Below are positions 31,972-43,043 of a DNA stretch of 64,000 nucleotides, piece after piece. Position 1 is the first letter of the stretch; the number at the start of each line of letters is the position of its first letter. The notes beneath the pieces were generated by a model. It made no database searches. It was not told the DNA's origin and saw only the letters and a program-made list of their open reading frames with translations. Origin of the DNA: Pseudo-nitzschia pungens (lineage: Eukaryota; Bacillariophyta; Bacillariophyceae; Bacillariales; Bacillariaceae); contig CM074760.1 of the NCBI GenBank assembly GCA_037355855.1, forward strand, positions 1,108,501 to 1,172,500, read 5' to 3'. Made by a program: the position numbers and the translations under genes.

Positions 31972-33374
31972 TTATGTTAGAGTCCCTCGTCGTAAGGAAT
32001 CTTCTGAATCATGATCTCTGCTATTTCGTTTCACAAGTTGGGGTCGGTCCGATCCGGCTAGCGAATTTGATGACGAGTGTTCGTTTCCAATATTACGTAA
32101 ACTCCCGTTTGATGCATTTGATGCTGTCGTCGATGGAACTGAAGTCAGTTCGATTCTGCTCGAAGTTGAAGAAAGGGAAGGACCTGCTTCTAAATCGTCA
32201 CGATTGGGTTCCATATAGGGTACAGCATCAAACGTTTCGTCCCATTCATAACCCAATACGACTTTTTCCATTGCATTGGGAAACTCGACCGGGCTCGGGA
32301 TAAACCAATGCAACGCGACCTTGTTGCTTACACCTCCAAACATTTCATTGAATTCTTCTGTGACCCTTGACAGTTCTGTCCCTGCCTGCCCAACACTCAT
32401 TTTCATGCGCGCAATCTTGCTAGCATTGGTCTTAATTGCCTCGACTTGCTCTACGAACATACAGGATGTAAACAAGAAAAAGACCACAGAGATCACTAAT
32501 AAAGCCAGTCCCAAATAGCTTTCGTTCCAACCAGTACACTCTGCGCTCTCATCCGGTGTCTCGTCCTTGTCAGCCGTGCCAGTGATTTGGTGCAATAACG
32601 GAGAGGGGTACCCGCAACTCCTAGTTTTTAATATCATCAAAAAGATGGAAAAAAGACAGGACGACATTGTGTAGCCGACGAACAACACAAAGAATTTATG
32701 GTTTTTTGCACCTACGGCGTTTCCAACCCATGGGCAGAAGTGATCGAACTTGACAATGCATCGACCGGTGACGGAATCGTGATGGGCTCTTGCGGGCTTG
32801 AAATTGTCGTTGCACTTGTGACATCTTCTGAGTGCTCGAGTTCGACTGCTCTTTCCACCAGAATTGGAGCCACCGCCCCCGACTGTCATGGAGGACGCAG
32901 GTTTTACAGTTACTAACGGCCTGGCACCCATGGGTACACAACCGGGATCACTTGTCCTGCGGGGCAATGTATTCCGCGAACGAAAAACTAGTTTGAGCTG
33001 TGATATTTTGAAACGATAGTAAAATATGGACACAATGATCGAGAATAAAGCAATTCTGGTTCTCGTTTTTGTACAATTGATTGAGGAGTTCCGACGTTCC
33101 TACTGTGCATGTGCGAAAACTGTAGAGAACTTACCACGCCATGAATAAGGAAACAAGAGCCAACTAGAACGGCTGGAATATAGAGTAGAATGAAGACTGC
33201 TGTTGAGATCAAAGATCCGGAAATTAAGTGGCAGAGATTAACGCCGGCGGCAAAAATATGAATAGAAAAGCTCAAGGTCACCCCGACCAAACCACAAACA
33301 TCCAAGGACAACCATCTCGTGGCCTCGAAGCTCGTGCCCAGTTTGGCACCGCAGATATCCTTTCGACCTCCCAT
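31972..33374 (-). CDS. Divergent DHHC-type protein S-acyltransferase (DHFC motif)
   Basis: Two exons, 33135-33374 and 31972-32997, joined in phase 0 across a 137-bp intron, giving 421 residues. Four membrane spans flank a cytosolic Cys-rich core, as in palmitoyltransferases. SDPGCVP after span 2 matches the usual TDPGxVP, and a PaCCT-like region follows span 4. The core reads CHKC, RAHHD, TGRC, then FDHFCPWVGNAVG. Compared with the family, the middle motif is DHFC instead of DHHC, the HC before it is HD, the first Cys of CxRC is Gly/Thr, and NCVG is NAVG. The catalytic Cys remains but several zinc ligands are gone. Yeast Akr1 works with DHYC, so activity is possible. An earlier in-frame Met at 33488 would extend the N-terminus. 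Confidence 0.85.
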
Positions 33375-33886
33375 AGTGGCTTTTCTAGTTGGACGTCTAT
33401 GCTGCAAGTCAATTGTGTGAAAGGTATGTTTGACTTCCAGAGGATTCAAAAAGATATTACTACTATTATTTTTTTTGAATCGTATCAATTACTTGTACCG
33501 TAACCTTACTTCCGATGTTGCGTTTCCCACAATTTTCTCATTCGAGTCGAAACATGCAGGCAAACGTGTCGGTGAATGCGACTAACGTTGTGTAATGCTT
33601 TTGTTTTTTGAGATGCCAGTACTAGAAGAATCATACTGGTGCGAGTAACCTTATTGTCTGCAGTCACACCACACCGTTTCATTTAGGACGACAATTATGA
33701 GCGATGGCATGCGCTCTACATCGTAGCTCGGTTGGCGTGAGCCACGACTCAAAGCTTTTCCTTTCTGATTGGTACGAAAGAAAAAGAATAGTGGGTTAGA
33801 TTATCTTACGGTATGTAAGGTTTACCGTAGCACTTCCGTTCTTCTCATTCCGTCCATCTTCGGCTCGGTTGTGAAGCGTGCAAAAG
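33375..33886. other. Intergenic stretch before tRNA-Ala
   Basis: GTAACCTTA motifs at about 33500 and 33645. A tRNA A-box-like TAGCTCGGTTGG at about 33725 has no matching B box. Nothing else recognised. Confidence 0.45.
33882..33885 (-). terminator. Pol III terminator of tRNA-Ala
   Basis: Four T on the minus strand, one base after the discriminator base of tRNA-Ala. Confidence 0.65.
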
Positions 33887-33958
33887 TGGAGGAGGCAGGA
33901 ATCGAACCTGCGACTTGTCGCATGCAAAGCGACCACTCTACCCCTGAGTTACACCCCC
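33887..33958 (-). tRNA. tRNA-Ala (anticodon TGC)
   Basis: 72 bases fold into a cloverleaf. The acceptor arm GGGGGTG pairs with CTCCTCC with one U-U mismatch and one G-U. The D arm is ACTC/GAGT. The anticodon arm GTCGC/GCGAC has loop TTTGCAT, giving TGC. The T arm GCAGG/CCTGC has a perfect B box (GGTTCGATTCC). The discriminator base is A. No intron. Confidence 0.93.
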
Positions 33959-34719
33959 TTGCTTACGAAGAGTCCAATTCATACAACATATCTCTGTGCA
34001 GACTTACTGCTCCGATTTCGGCTTCTGCAATCGAATTTGACAATATCAGATCATCGATTCCAACAGGCTAAATGATGAATACCAGCATTCCCCTCTACTT
34101 CATCGATACTGTTACCGTGTGTCTTTTCCTGTGAAAAACGAAAGGAGTGGTGGTGGAATCTACATAATGCTCATAGACGCATTCCACTTTCTCTGACCCT
34201 GTTGAATGCACGAATCATAACAACGAATGCTGCAGCTGTTTCGTCATTATTTTAATGTGACTTGCACATCCCCGCTGGTTCGAATCAGACCTTGAGGAAA
34301 ATCTTTTTTCTCCATACGGTAAGTGTAGAAGGAACTAGTTCAAGAGTTGTTCTCGTAACTTACTCTATTGGTCCATTCAGTCATTATAGCATGCCGTCCT
34401 ACGACAAAGTTCTACGTTTTACTACAATATTCGATTTCCCAAGAATAATTCCAACTGCAGTACACGTTCTTGGCCAAGGCTGTCAGTATGGCATTCAACT
34501 TGAACCCGGTCTGGATCTTGACTCGTCATGGATTGATCGGGTCGATGTTGCATTGCATGCCGTTCCCCCCCCCTCAATCGGTCAATCGATCGCACCACAC
34601 TATAGCGACCAGTATTGGTTTCACGAGAGCACAACGGGATGCTGGCGTTCATCCGTGAGTGCGTGTTTGTGTCTGGCTCGGTGGTTCACGGGCAGCACAC
34701 TCCCGTGGTCGTGCACGCA
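33959..34719. other. Intergenic stretch, nothing recognised
   Basis: Lies between tRNA-Ala and the 3' end of CSN6. A 158-codon frame at 34262-34738 has no recognisable content and runs into the CSN6 3' end. Confidence 0.45.
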
Positions 34720-36017
34720 TCAAATGTTCCAGGGATAGCTGGGTTCGGAGGAGACGGTCTTTTGTTCGTTTACGAGACGGAATTTTTCGGTGTAGGATTG
34801 CATCGAGTTCACGGTCCTGGCCACAATGGCGAGGTGCGCAAGCAGTCGCACGTCCTCTTCCTCCCCGTCGCTGGTGCAAGCCGCCAAGCTCGAGAGCGGA
34901 CCCAGCGAGCCGACAATTTGCTGGATCTGGCGCAGTATCTCGTGGTTTATCGGACGATTTCCTCCCTGAATTTCTTGCAGGTAGTTCGTCAGCACGCCGA
35001 CTCGGTCTTTCATGCTGGTCAGGGAGTGGCCAACGGCCTTGGTTTCGATGGCAAAGAGATTGTCCCCGCCTGTCGTCTTCTCCCAATTCTTCCAACGGTT
35101 GTTCTTTCATGACACGTTCGACAGCAATCCGTTCGGCGGGTGAGGTGTCCAGCTGCCAGTTAGAGAGTCCTACCAAGATGGTGTTGTTGTTGAAGTTGTG
35201 CAGCTCGTACAGATTGATGGGAAGTTCCTTGCTCAACGTGTTGGTCGCGGTGGTGGCACCATCCTCGGTTTTCATTGCCGCGTCGCCGCTGGTGTTGGTG
35301 TCTTCCACGCCCTGGCTATTCCCTTGGCTTTCGTTCTGCACCTTTAACAGACAAAAGCAAAAGGATTCCGAGTCGGAGGAAGCGTGGTGGGCCTTGAGTA
35401 GTTTGGTAATGTTCAGGTCTTCGTGCGTGGGTTCGATTTCTTCGTTCTCGGCATGCGCGGCAACAACACGATACCAGCCGACTACCTTGTGTTTTGGAAA
35501 GACAGCCTTGTGCAAATCGACCTGCATCGTCGATGTTTCCGAGACTTCGACCGGGATGTCGTCGGCATCGAGAACTTGAATCAGCGGTCCTTCCGGTCCA
35601 TTCTTGTTGCTCTCGTTGCCAGACGCAGCAGCAGCAGCTGCTGCTGCTGCGGCCGTCCGATCTTCGGAAAACCCAAACAACAAGCCCACAACGGGAGCCG
35701 ATCTACTCAACGGTGAGCCCCCACTTGAAATCCGCGTATATTGATCGGACATGTGAACTACAGCAAGCTGGCAATAGTATCGTATCGTGAAAGGAAAGTC
35801 CAGAAAAATTCAGCAAAGATTGCAACTGATTTGCAACGACAAAAGCGACAACAACAGCAAGAACGACAACAAGAACGACAACAAGAACAACAACTCGATG
35901 TTCGCTTGCATCCTAGAATTGTCCGAGAAACTGGGTCTCGCCCTCACTCACCGGGTGGACGGCTACGCGGGTTTCTCCCACAGTTCCGTTGCTGTCGGTG
36001 GTGGAATCAACCTCCAT
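34720..36017 (-). CDS. CSN6: COP9 signalosome subunit 6 (MPN-domain), one 1-base frame interruption
   Basis: Two exons, 35952-36017 (22 codons, ending RVAVHP) and 34720-35767, joined in phase 0 across a 184-bp intron. The junction rebuilds the CSN6 opening VAVHPLAVVHMSDQYTRI. The product is about 370 residues after correction. CSN6 is the non-catalytic MPN subunit of the complex that removes NEDD8 from cullins. Visible blocks are VVGLLFGF, HKVVGWY, the AERIAVERV helix and, after the break, MKDRVGVLTNYLQEIQ and NHEILRQIQQIV. There is an Ala run near residue 57 and a Ser/Thr-rich insert. One extra G in the GGGG run at 35064-35067 shifts the frame; removing it joins both halves exactly as in other CSN6 proteins. 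The intron holds a CAA/CAG-rich microsatellite near 35847-35895. Confidence 0.87.
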
Positions 36018-37027
36018 TGCGAAGCTATTCCGAGTGCACGAGTAACTATTGGTTTGATGTCTCCCTTATCTTCAAGCTATTCCGCGCGGATAGGCCACAG
36101 GTGTCTCTTGAGTTCGTGAGACTAGTTCGATGAAGTTCGCAACAAAAAGCTGGCGTTTCTCGAGTCCGGACTCGCAGCGCTGCTGATGGTCGATGGGGAG
36201 CGACGGCGATTTGGAGAGTGAGGATACGAATAAGACTTCGCTGCACGTTGGACCTGTACTCCGGGTGGTACAGGTAACCTTACTCGTAACTTACTCGTAA
36301 CCTTACTCGTAAATCGACACGTGAATCGACATCAGGATGCACGATGAGGGATGCAGTTCCGCAGATTTTCCATTGTTTCTTTCCGTGTCATCACGTCCGG
36401 GGGCTGATAACATACCGGAATAGTATCAGGTATGGTAACCTTAGTCATACTCATCATACGTAAAACACTATGGGCCTCGCAGAGGTGTGCCGTTACGATC
36501 GGAACTCCGCCCGAACTTGAGTCTTGGATGCACGTGACCAAATAATAAATAGTGAAAGACTAGTGTCGAAAGAAGTGAAAATATTGTACCGATATTACAG
36601 GAATGCAATCTAAGTTTACTGTATTACTTTTGCTTGAAGCCTCACGTCATTCGACCTTAAAGAGCTAACCTCATAGACATTTGAACAAAGCTGAGTAAAA
36701 GATTCGTGTTTCGATCAAAGGCAAGAAAGAAAAGCTTCCAAAGCAGGCCTCCCATGCCAGTGACTTTATGTACTATGTACAAGATAAAGTAATTATTGCA
36801 CTACCAAAAGTTGGTGATGCGATGGATCGTTGAGGTTGCGACGTTGTGAGGCTTTTCGGTCCTTTTGTTTTGGACAGCGTGTCCGCAATGGGGGCTGTCG
36901 GACATGAGAAATGCTGGAGACACTCGTTGTAGGATAAATCAGATGAATGACATTGGCACGTCGTTCCTGGCTTTTCGATAACCTTTTGATCAAGAGAAAA
37001 AGAAGCAAGGATCATTCATTGCCTCAG
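36018..37027. other. Intergenic stretch with motif repeats and a copied LRR-gene 3' end
   Basis: It contains three CGTAAC(C)TTACT-type units at about 36270-36313, another GTAACCTTA at about 36434, and a partial duplicate of the neighbouring LRR gene's 3' end (separate entry). No independent gene. Confidence 0.6.
36900..37015 (-). pseudogene. Partial duplicate of the 3' end of the adjacent LRR gene
   Basis: In one frame this stretch encodes LSKSQERRANVI followed by a short tail, the same 12 residues found at the C-terminus of the LRR gene directly upstream (37028-38425). DNA at 36950-37005 and 37068-37125 is nearly identical over about 45 bases (AATGACATTGGCACG, then GTTCCTGGCT), at a spacing of about 118 bp. 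This is a small tandem duplication with no start of its own. Confidence 0.65.
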
Positions 37028-38425
37028 TCACGTAGGAAATACCGGAGAACCTCGTTGCAGGAGGAAATAAATGACATTGGCACGACGTTCCTGGCTCTTC
37101 GATAGCCTTCCGATCCGGGACAAAATCGCCGGCCAGAGCGACGACGGAATCTTCGCACCGCCCTCCTTGCAGCTATTCGTACTCCCCGCAATACCACTCT
37201 CGCTGTCCTTTCGTGCCGGATTCTGCACCAGGAATCCCCTGCCACCCCAATTCAAATCCGCATAGTATCGAATCGTTTTGAAGTCGGCGAGATTCGGATC
37301 ACACGCCACGGTCCTCAGGACTGTGTTTTCTCTCATGGCTCCCGCGAGGTTTCTGGAAGTCTCGTTGCCCGAGGTCGCTGCAGGGTTTCCCTCTATTCGC
37401 AGATGCTCTAGAACCTTCATGGACGGAATCTTCGAGGACAAAATGTTCATGGCGGAATTGGAAATGTCGTTGAAGCTCAGATCGATGTATTTCATCGATG
37501 TATTGTGGGTTAGAGCGGCTGCCAAACAAGCCATGTCGTAATCCGAAGATAGATTGTTCGATCGCAGGGAGAGGGATTCCAGGGTCAGAGTTCGTCCAAG
37601 AGCTCCGACCAGAGAAAACGTGGTCATGGATTCATTGCGGTCCATTTGCTGAGAAGAAACATCCAGGGCTTTGATCTGTGTGCCGTCCACTAGCGAAGCC
37701 AGAGCTTGCATACCATCGTCTAGGCACTTGTTTCCGGACACGTCGAGGCGTTCCAGAGCACAACTATCCTGCAAGGCACGGATTAAGCACGCTGTGTTTC
37801 GGTCCTCTAACGGCTGCCCGTTCGGTTCGTAGCAAAAGGCCAATCGAACGTCCCGCAGGGATCCTTTCATTCGCCGAAGACCTTCCGCCAGGATGCGCAG
37901 TGCATTGCTCTCCGCAAAACGACAGTTCTCGATGTGAAGTCTAGAGAGCGATGTCGTTCCACTCATCCCCTGCTCCAGGGATCTTGCAGCATCGGATGTC
38001 AGCGTGAAAAAACCACGGCTCGATCCTATGTTGAGCTTCAGCTCCTCGAGACAGGAATTGGTCAGCAAGCCCACACCGAGTGAATGAGCAAGGCAGTCAA
38101 AGGCAACGGATGGAGGATAGTCTAGAAAGATCGAAACAGCTTTCGGCCGTGCAGTCGTGAGTGCCACGGTCAGAACAATATCCAGGCGACCTTTGCATTT
38201 GTCGAGCACGAGCTGTTCGACACTTTGTTCGTTCTTCCGAAGAATATCGACGATTGCAGCGGCCGTTGTCGTGGTCAAGTGGCACCCACTTAGAATTATT
38301 TTCTTATTGGATTCTGACCAATCAAGTTCTGCGGCAGCTGCATGTATCGCTTCACGGCTGTTCAATACGACTCCGGCGTGTTTTCTGTCATCGGCGTCCA
38401 TCACGAATCCACTTGCATCCACCAC
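37028..38425 (-). CDS. Leucine-rich repeat protein, RNI type
   Basis: Single-exon frame of 465 codons. Ribonuclease-inhibitor-like LRRs run from about residue 70 to 370, with units such as LEELKLN, LSRLHIENC, LERLDVSGN, LESLSLRSNNL and MKYIDLSFNDIS. There is no signal peptide, so it is probably intracellular and used for protein binding. The end, WPAILSRIGRLSKSQERRAN followed by VIYFLLQRGS, resembles the LWPxxLxR...YYLL tail I associate with diatom RNI-LRR proteins. The last codons lie in the duplicated segment described next to it. Confidence 0.85.
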   Translation of the reverse strand: MVDASGFVMDADDRKHAGVVLNSREAIHAAAAELDWSESNKKIILSGCHLTTTTAAAIVDILRKNEQSVEQLVLDKCKGRLDIVLTVALTTARPKAVSIFLDYPPSVAFDCLAHSLGVGLLTNSCLEELKLNIGSSRGFFTLTSDAARSLEQGMSGTTSLSRLHIENCRFAESNALRILAEGLRRMKGSLRDVRLAFCYEPNGQPLEDRNTACLIRALQDSCALERLDVSGNKCLDDGMQALASLVDGTQIKALDVSSQQMDRNESMTTFSLVGALGRTLTLESLSLRSNNLSSDYDMACLAAALTHNTSMKYIDLSFNDISNSAMNILSSKIPSMKVLEHLRIEGNPAATSGNETSRNLAGAMRENTVLRTVACDPNLADFKTIRYYADLNWGGRGFLVQNPARKDSESGIAGSTNSCKEGGAKIPSSLWPAILSRIGRLSKSQERRANVIYFLLQRGSPVFPT

Positions 38426-39407
38426 GCAACGAAGTTACGGTGGATTGATCTATGAAGTAGTTCTGAATTGCACTGTTGGAAAGGAAAGGATCACAACTAG
38501 GAAGAGTGCATGTATGTCTTATGTACGGTTCTGTCATGTCTTATGTTGAGAAGAATAATTATCGTAATGTTGTGTTCAACATTCACAACAAAAAATAAGG
38601 TTACGGGTACTTGTGCTTCGTAATTCTTCTTTTAAATTTTGGAGGTGCGGTAATTAGGATACGCAGAACAGTTTCCTTCAGGTGCCCAGAGTACGTAAGC
38701 TTGCTCGTAACTTACTCGTAAATCCGTAACCTTACTTCTTGATAACTTCAGATTTATTTACCCTGCCAAATTACGACACCTTCAATTTTCTATTCTATCC
38801 TTGTGAGTCAAAATGAGCGGGAGAAATGCTGTCATATACGGTAGATTCGACTAATGGGGGTAAATCATATTTTTGAATGAATGATACAAGTACTTCATAT
38901 TCATTTTGACAGAGAGGTGACCCAACCTGTTCAATCAACAAATAGAAGTAAAAGGTAAAATAAGTCTTACTTTTTTGAAACTTCGTAATCTACGTAGTAG
39001 TTCTTTTTGTTCTTTAGATTCGGACGTCAATTTCAAATAGAAGCAAGAATTGTGAAGCGTGACGCACTACCGTATGGGTGTCATGCGTGCCTTGAGTTCA
39101 GCATCCATATTATTACATTCATTACAAAGTAATAAGAAAACGGAACGCGGCTTCGTTTGCATTCGAAAAAAAAATATATATAAGTTTTTCACAGGTACTA
39201 AACAATCATGATTAGCACTGTGCAAGTGCAATGCTGAAGAATTTACCTTTTCCAAAGTTGGGAAAGGTTTCACGTCTATATCGCTACAAAACTTTTTCTC
39301 GTTTTAAACTTGGCTTACAATTGTACAAAAGCTTACGTCCGTTTTCCTTTCTTTTTGTATTGGTTGCATAACTGAACTCATCTCAATTCGTTCGTTTACG
39401 TTTTCGT
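38426..39407. other. Intergenic stretch, nothing but short motifs
   Basis: Contains TAAGGTTAC at about 38597 and a cluster GTAAGCTTGCTCGTAACTTA with GTAACCTTA downstream near 38700-38735. No gene recognised. Confidence 0.5.
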
Positions 39408-41415
39408 TCAGGAGGAGCTAGCTGGACCAATGTTCTCTGTGATTGCATCGGTCTCATTCTTGTCGTCAACAGCCGGAGCGATAACAGCAGCTGTTGTGTT
39501 TTCCTCCGATACTTTCCTTGGCCTTGCCATGCCACTGGACCTGTTGCTCGGTTCTTTGTCCACTTTTTGTGGATACGCCAAAGCAAACAAAAGATCCAAG
39601 TGTTTTCCGGACTGTTGAGATAGCTGTCCAGGAGGAGGCATCGAGTTCATAACGCTTTCTCTGGTGCGCCGCGAAATGCTCTTAGTGACGACACCGGTGA
39701 CACCATCAGTGATACGAATGGCACCATCGTTGCTACCGATGGAGCGATCGTCCAGACATACATCATCTTCGTTTTCTTTGCTTCCCGACTGACCAGTGCG
39801 ACGAACAGCTCGCAACAAACGACGATTCCATTTGTTAACTACCTTCATAGAGATCATTGATCTACCCAAACGGAATTGTACAGATTGTGATGGAGACAAT
39901 TCTAGTGGTCGTCTCAGATACAAATATGAGCCATTCGACGAACCCGCATCGGTGAAAACGAATTCTCCGTTTTTAAACCGGATGGAAGCATGCCGGGCCG
40001 AGACAGTGCGGTAGTCCAATACCATATCAGAACCAGAAGAGCGACCCAAAAGGAGTGGTCGAGTTGCGTTTTTGCCGTCCGCTTTCATCAAAGTGCTGAA
40101 AGAAAGCTGAAAGCGAGTGTTGAATAAACGCTGTGCCATTTCGTGTTTTGTTGCAACGAGCAACGAAACGTAAGGAGGTTCGAGTGAAGATTTGAACAAC
40201 TTCATTTGGCGACCATCTTTCAGTTTAAAATCAGATTTGAACGTGCTCTTGCAAACCGAGCAGGTAGCATCCACAGATGAAAGAAAGCAAATCTGGTTAT
40301 CTGCCTCAGCAGTATGCCACTTTCGCAAACATTCCACATGGACGTGTGCTGTATCTCCGATGCATTTACAGGGAGTGATAAGTGGATTGTCGTCTGTGTC
40401 TTCATCATCAAAGCACATGTAGCACACAGGTTTATCCCCCTCAGCATTGGAACGACCATTCGCACTGTCAACTCCTCCTTCAAGCGAGTCATCAGAGTTT
40501 TCTGCAAGGAGATGTGTGTTGGACAAAAACTCTCATTAGCGAGCATTCGTCGAAAAAATCCATACTGTAGAGCACATCCCAACAGTCATCCTTATACTCA
40601 CCACCATCAGTTTCCGCCAAATCCATGAAACCAGTGTTGTTGTTCGTTGTGTCCTTCATGATCTTCTGAATCTTTTCCTCACTCAGTACACGGTTTTCTT
40701 GTCCATTGTGAGTCTCAATCACGACTACTCCTACAGAACCTACTCGCAAAAAGTCCCCTACTTGTAGAGTGTGTGGAGCGGGTGGGTGCTTGCGATCGCC
40801 AAGCAATCTACAGGTTCCGGAGTGCCGAGAAAAGGCTTCCGGAGCCGGTACCACCCAAAAACTTTTTCCGTGAGTCGTAACCAAGAGTTGACACGCACGG
40901 GTGTCTGACAATTCGTAGCGGGCTAGTTTGCGCCCAACCTGCGAGCCGTATTCAGTGCCCAAATCAATGGTAGAAGAATTGCGACTTCGATTGGAACCTT
41001 GGATGATAACTCCCTAAATTGATACAAGTTGTTCCAAGAAACACATGTGGCAGGACAAAACAAAACACAACAAACACGTTGAGAACGGCATCTGATTCTT
41101 TTCATCTTAATCGACGCTCTTGTCTCTGAGAATGCCCAATGCTCCCCAATCCAAGAAACGCACCTCAGGCTTAATGGTGAAAGTTGTGAACTTCTTCTTC
41201 CCGCTTCCTTGGCTGTTATTGCAAGGGTAGACACGGACCTCCACTTGCGTATCGAGACGAGAGTTGACTTCGGAAGCGGGGTTGATGCATCGTGCAGGAA
41301 GAGACAGTTCAGAGCTGTTTCCTTCACGTTGTTTCTCTTTCCCTCTTGGTGTGTTGCTATCTCCATCGACAACCAATCCCGAAGATGTGGGTGTGTTTCC
41401 TGTTCCGCTCATCAT
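39408..41415 (-). CDS. FHA and RINGv (RING-CH) domain protein, putative E3 ubiquitin ligase
   Basis: Three exons, 41116-41415, 40602-41013 and 39408-40501, with introns of 102 and 100 bp, giving 601 residues. The first donor is GTCGAT, a weak GT site, but the phase and intron length fit. The middle holds a RING-CH finger beginning CYMC near residue 264, then CKC, a His/Cys pair in HVHVECLRKWH, and CSVC; MARCH-type ligases use this to recruit E2. It is followed by a clear FHA domain (LLGRSSGSDMVLD, SARHASI, DAGSSNGSYL; about 387-460), which binds phospho-Thr. The N-terminal 230 residues also look FHA-like (LGDRKHPPAPHTLQVGDFLR) with an insert. No membrane span was seen, unlike typical MARCH proteins. 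Confidence 0.83.
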
Positions 41416-43043
41416 GGATTGTTAAGTATATTATGCTCACTACTGTATGTATCTGTCAAGTTCTTTTAGTCGCTTTCGTACAAGTTGGAAAATTTAAATC
41501 CTGGTGCCGATGCTTCTTCCAAATGTTCGATGGAGTTGGATTGATAGAGGTTGAGCTGAACGCTAATGAAATGACACGGTTGGTTTTAAAGTGTGGGTTT
41601 GGTGGGCTATTTTTGGGACGTCGACCACCAATAATAGGGAGCACGCAGGTTTGTTCAGCAAACGAACGCAAATTATTGGTGAGAAGGAGATAAGTCAGAT
41701 GACAAGTCTCTTTCCAACAGATTTCGAGCATTCCATCGACAACTACGCCAACGCGAATTTCGTCGACCGTGGAAAGCCTACCGGGCATTCTGTAGGAACT
41801 TACATATCGCATCCGATGGCAAGAACTCGAAAAGTATTCTATTCCGGGCTTGTTATTCAATCAGCAACAACGTCGTTTCGACAACGATTCGAAACAATGA
41901 TTCAATGGCAGTATGGTGATGTGAATGGAGACAACAAACTCCTGGGAACTAATATCACCGTGAGGAGGGCGCTCTTGCGGAGAAGTGTCTGTTCTGGTAG
42001 GGCTGAGAAGGAATTGGGAGTGCAGCAATCGAGACCCCGCTGGTAAGTTACTCTCACGAACAAGTATTAGCGCATTTCGGTAGCTTTCTTTCCGCAGTAG
42101 ACAAGTCTAGCTGAAAATGTGTACACAGTATCCACTTAACAAGACAGTTTTTAAACCCCCACGGCCACTTTCACTTTCCCGCGTCCTTCCGGGAAACGGT
42201 AAAATGCTGGACGGCGTGCGCATGCACTCTCCACGGAGTGCGCTCCGTCACGCGAGATGGCCTTAAAAAATAGAAACAAACAATTGCCTAAGTGTGCTTG
42301 AAAAGGCGGACTATTGCATGGGACTTGTCCCAATTACGTACTTGTACTTCACTGCCGTAGTGTTCTCGTAATGAGTGTAATTGTTTTTATCAAGCTAAAA
42401 AATCTATCAAGACTATCAGTCATTATGAGCTTCTACTATTGGCGTTTAGTAGAATTGCAACGCAAGTGATGCAATGACGTTAGGCAAAGAATTAGAAATA
42501 CGAACTACTTAGAAGTATATGATTGAGATTCATGGGGATGGGACAGGCGTGCCATTGGTTCGCACTTTGCGCGTACACAAAATTATCATCGTCGAGAACA
42601 CCATTGTTTTACAGAACCAGCGGTCACAAGTTGGGTTCTTGGATCAGGCAAATGACTATGAAGAGCATTGTTATCATATGTATTAAGCATAGATAGAAAA
42701 CACAAAAAGACAACTTTTAGTCGTACGTCATTCGAGTGAGTCCTGTCACGTGTTAATTACGGACGATGGGACTTCCCTTGTTGATGATGTTGTGTGGCTA
42801 CAAAGAACGACGTTTTGAAAAAATAATGGAAAGAAAAGGGATACAATTCTGTACAACGCATCACACAGTGCGGGTAAGATTGTGTACGAGTGTGTGCTGG
42901 AAGGAACGGAGACAATCGGTACAAACTGACTATCCCAAGATCTTTCACAGGGCACAAAGTATTGTGTAGGGTAAAAGACTTCCAGCGACTCTGCTGTCAC
43001 AAATACCTCGGGAAGCAACAGGCAATCTCGATTACAAACTCAA
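41416..43043. other. Intergenic stretch of 1.6 kb, no supported gene
   Basis: A 151-codon frame at 41591-42046 (plus) has no recognised content and is left out. The remainder shows no structure. The right end should hold the ArgRS promoter. Confidence 0.45.

Noticed and set aside
33715..33765. tRNA-like A box (TAGCTCGGTTGG)
   Set aside because: No B box and no cloverleaf can be formed; probably chance or an old fragment.
34659..35579. 306-codon plus-strand frame
   Set aside because: Shadow of CSN6, Arg/Ser-rich with no motifs.
40923..41372. 149-codon minus-strand frame crossing the first FHA/RINGv intron
   Set aside because: Reads through the intron in a different frame from both flanking exons.
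41591..42046. 151-codon plus-strand frame
   Set aside because: No recognisable domain, no support from neighbours; kept only as a possible orphan.
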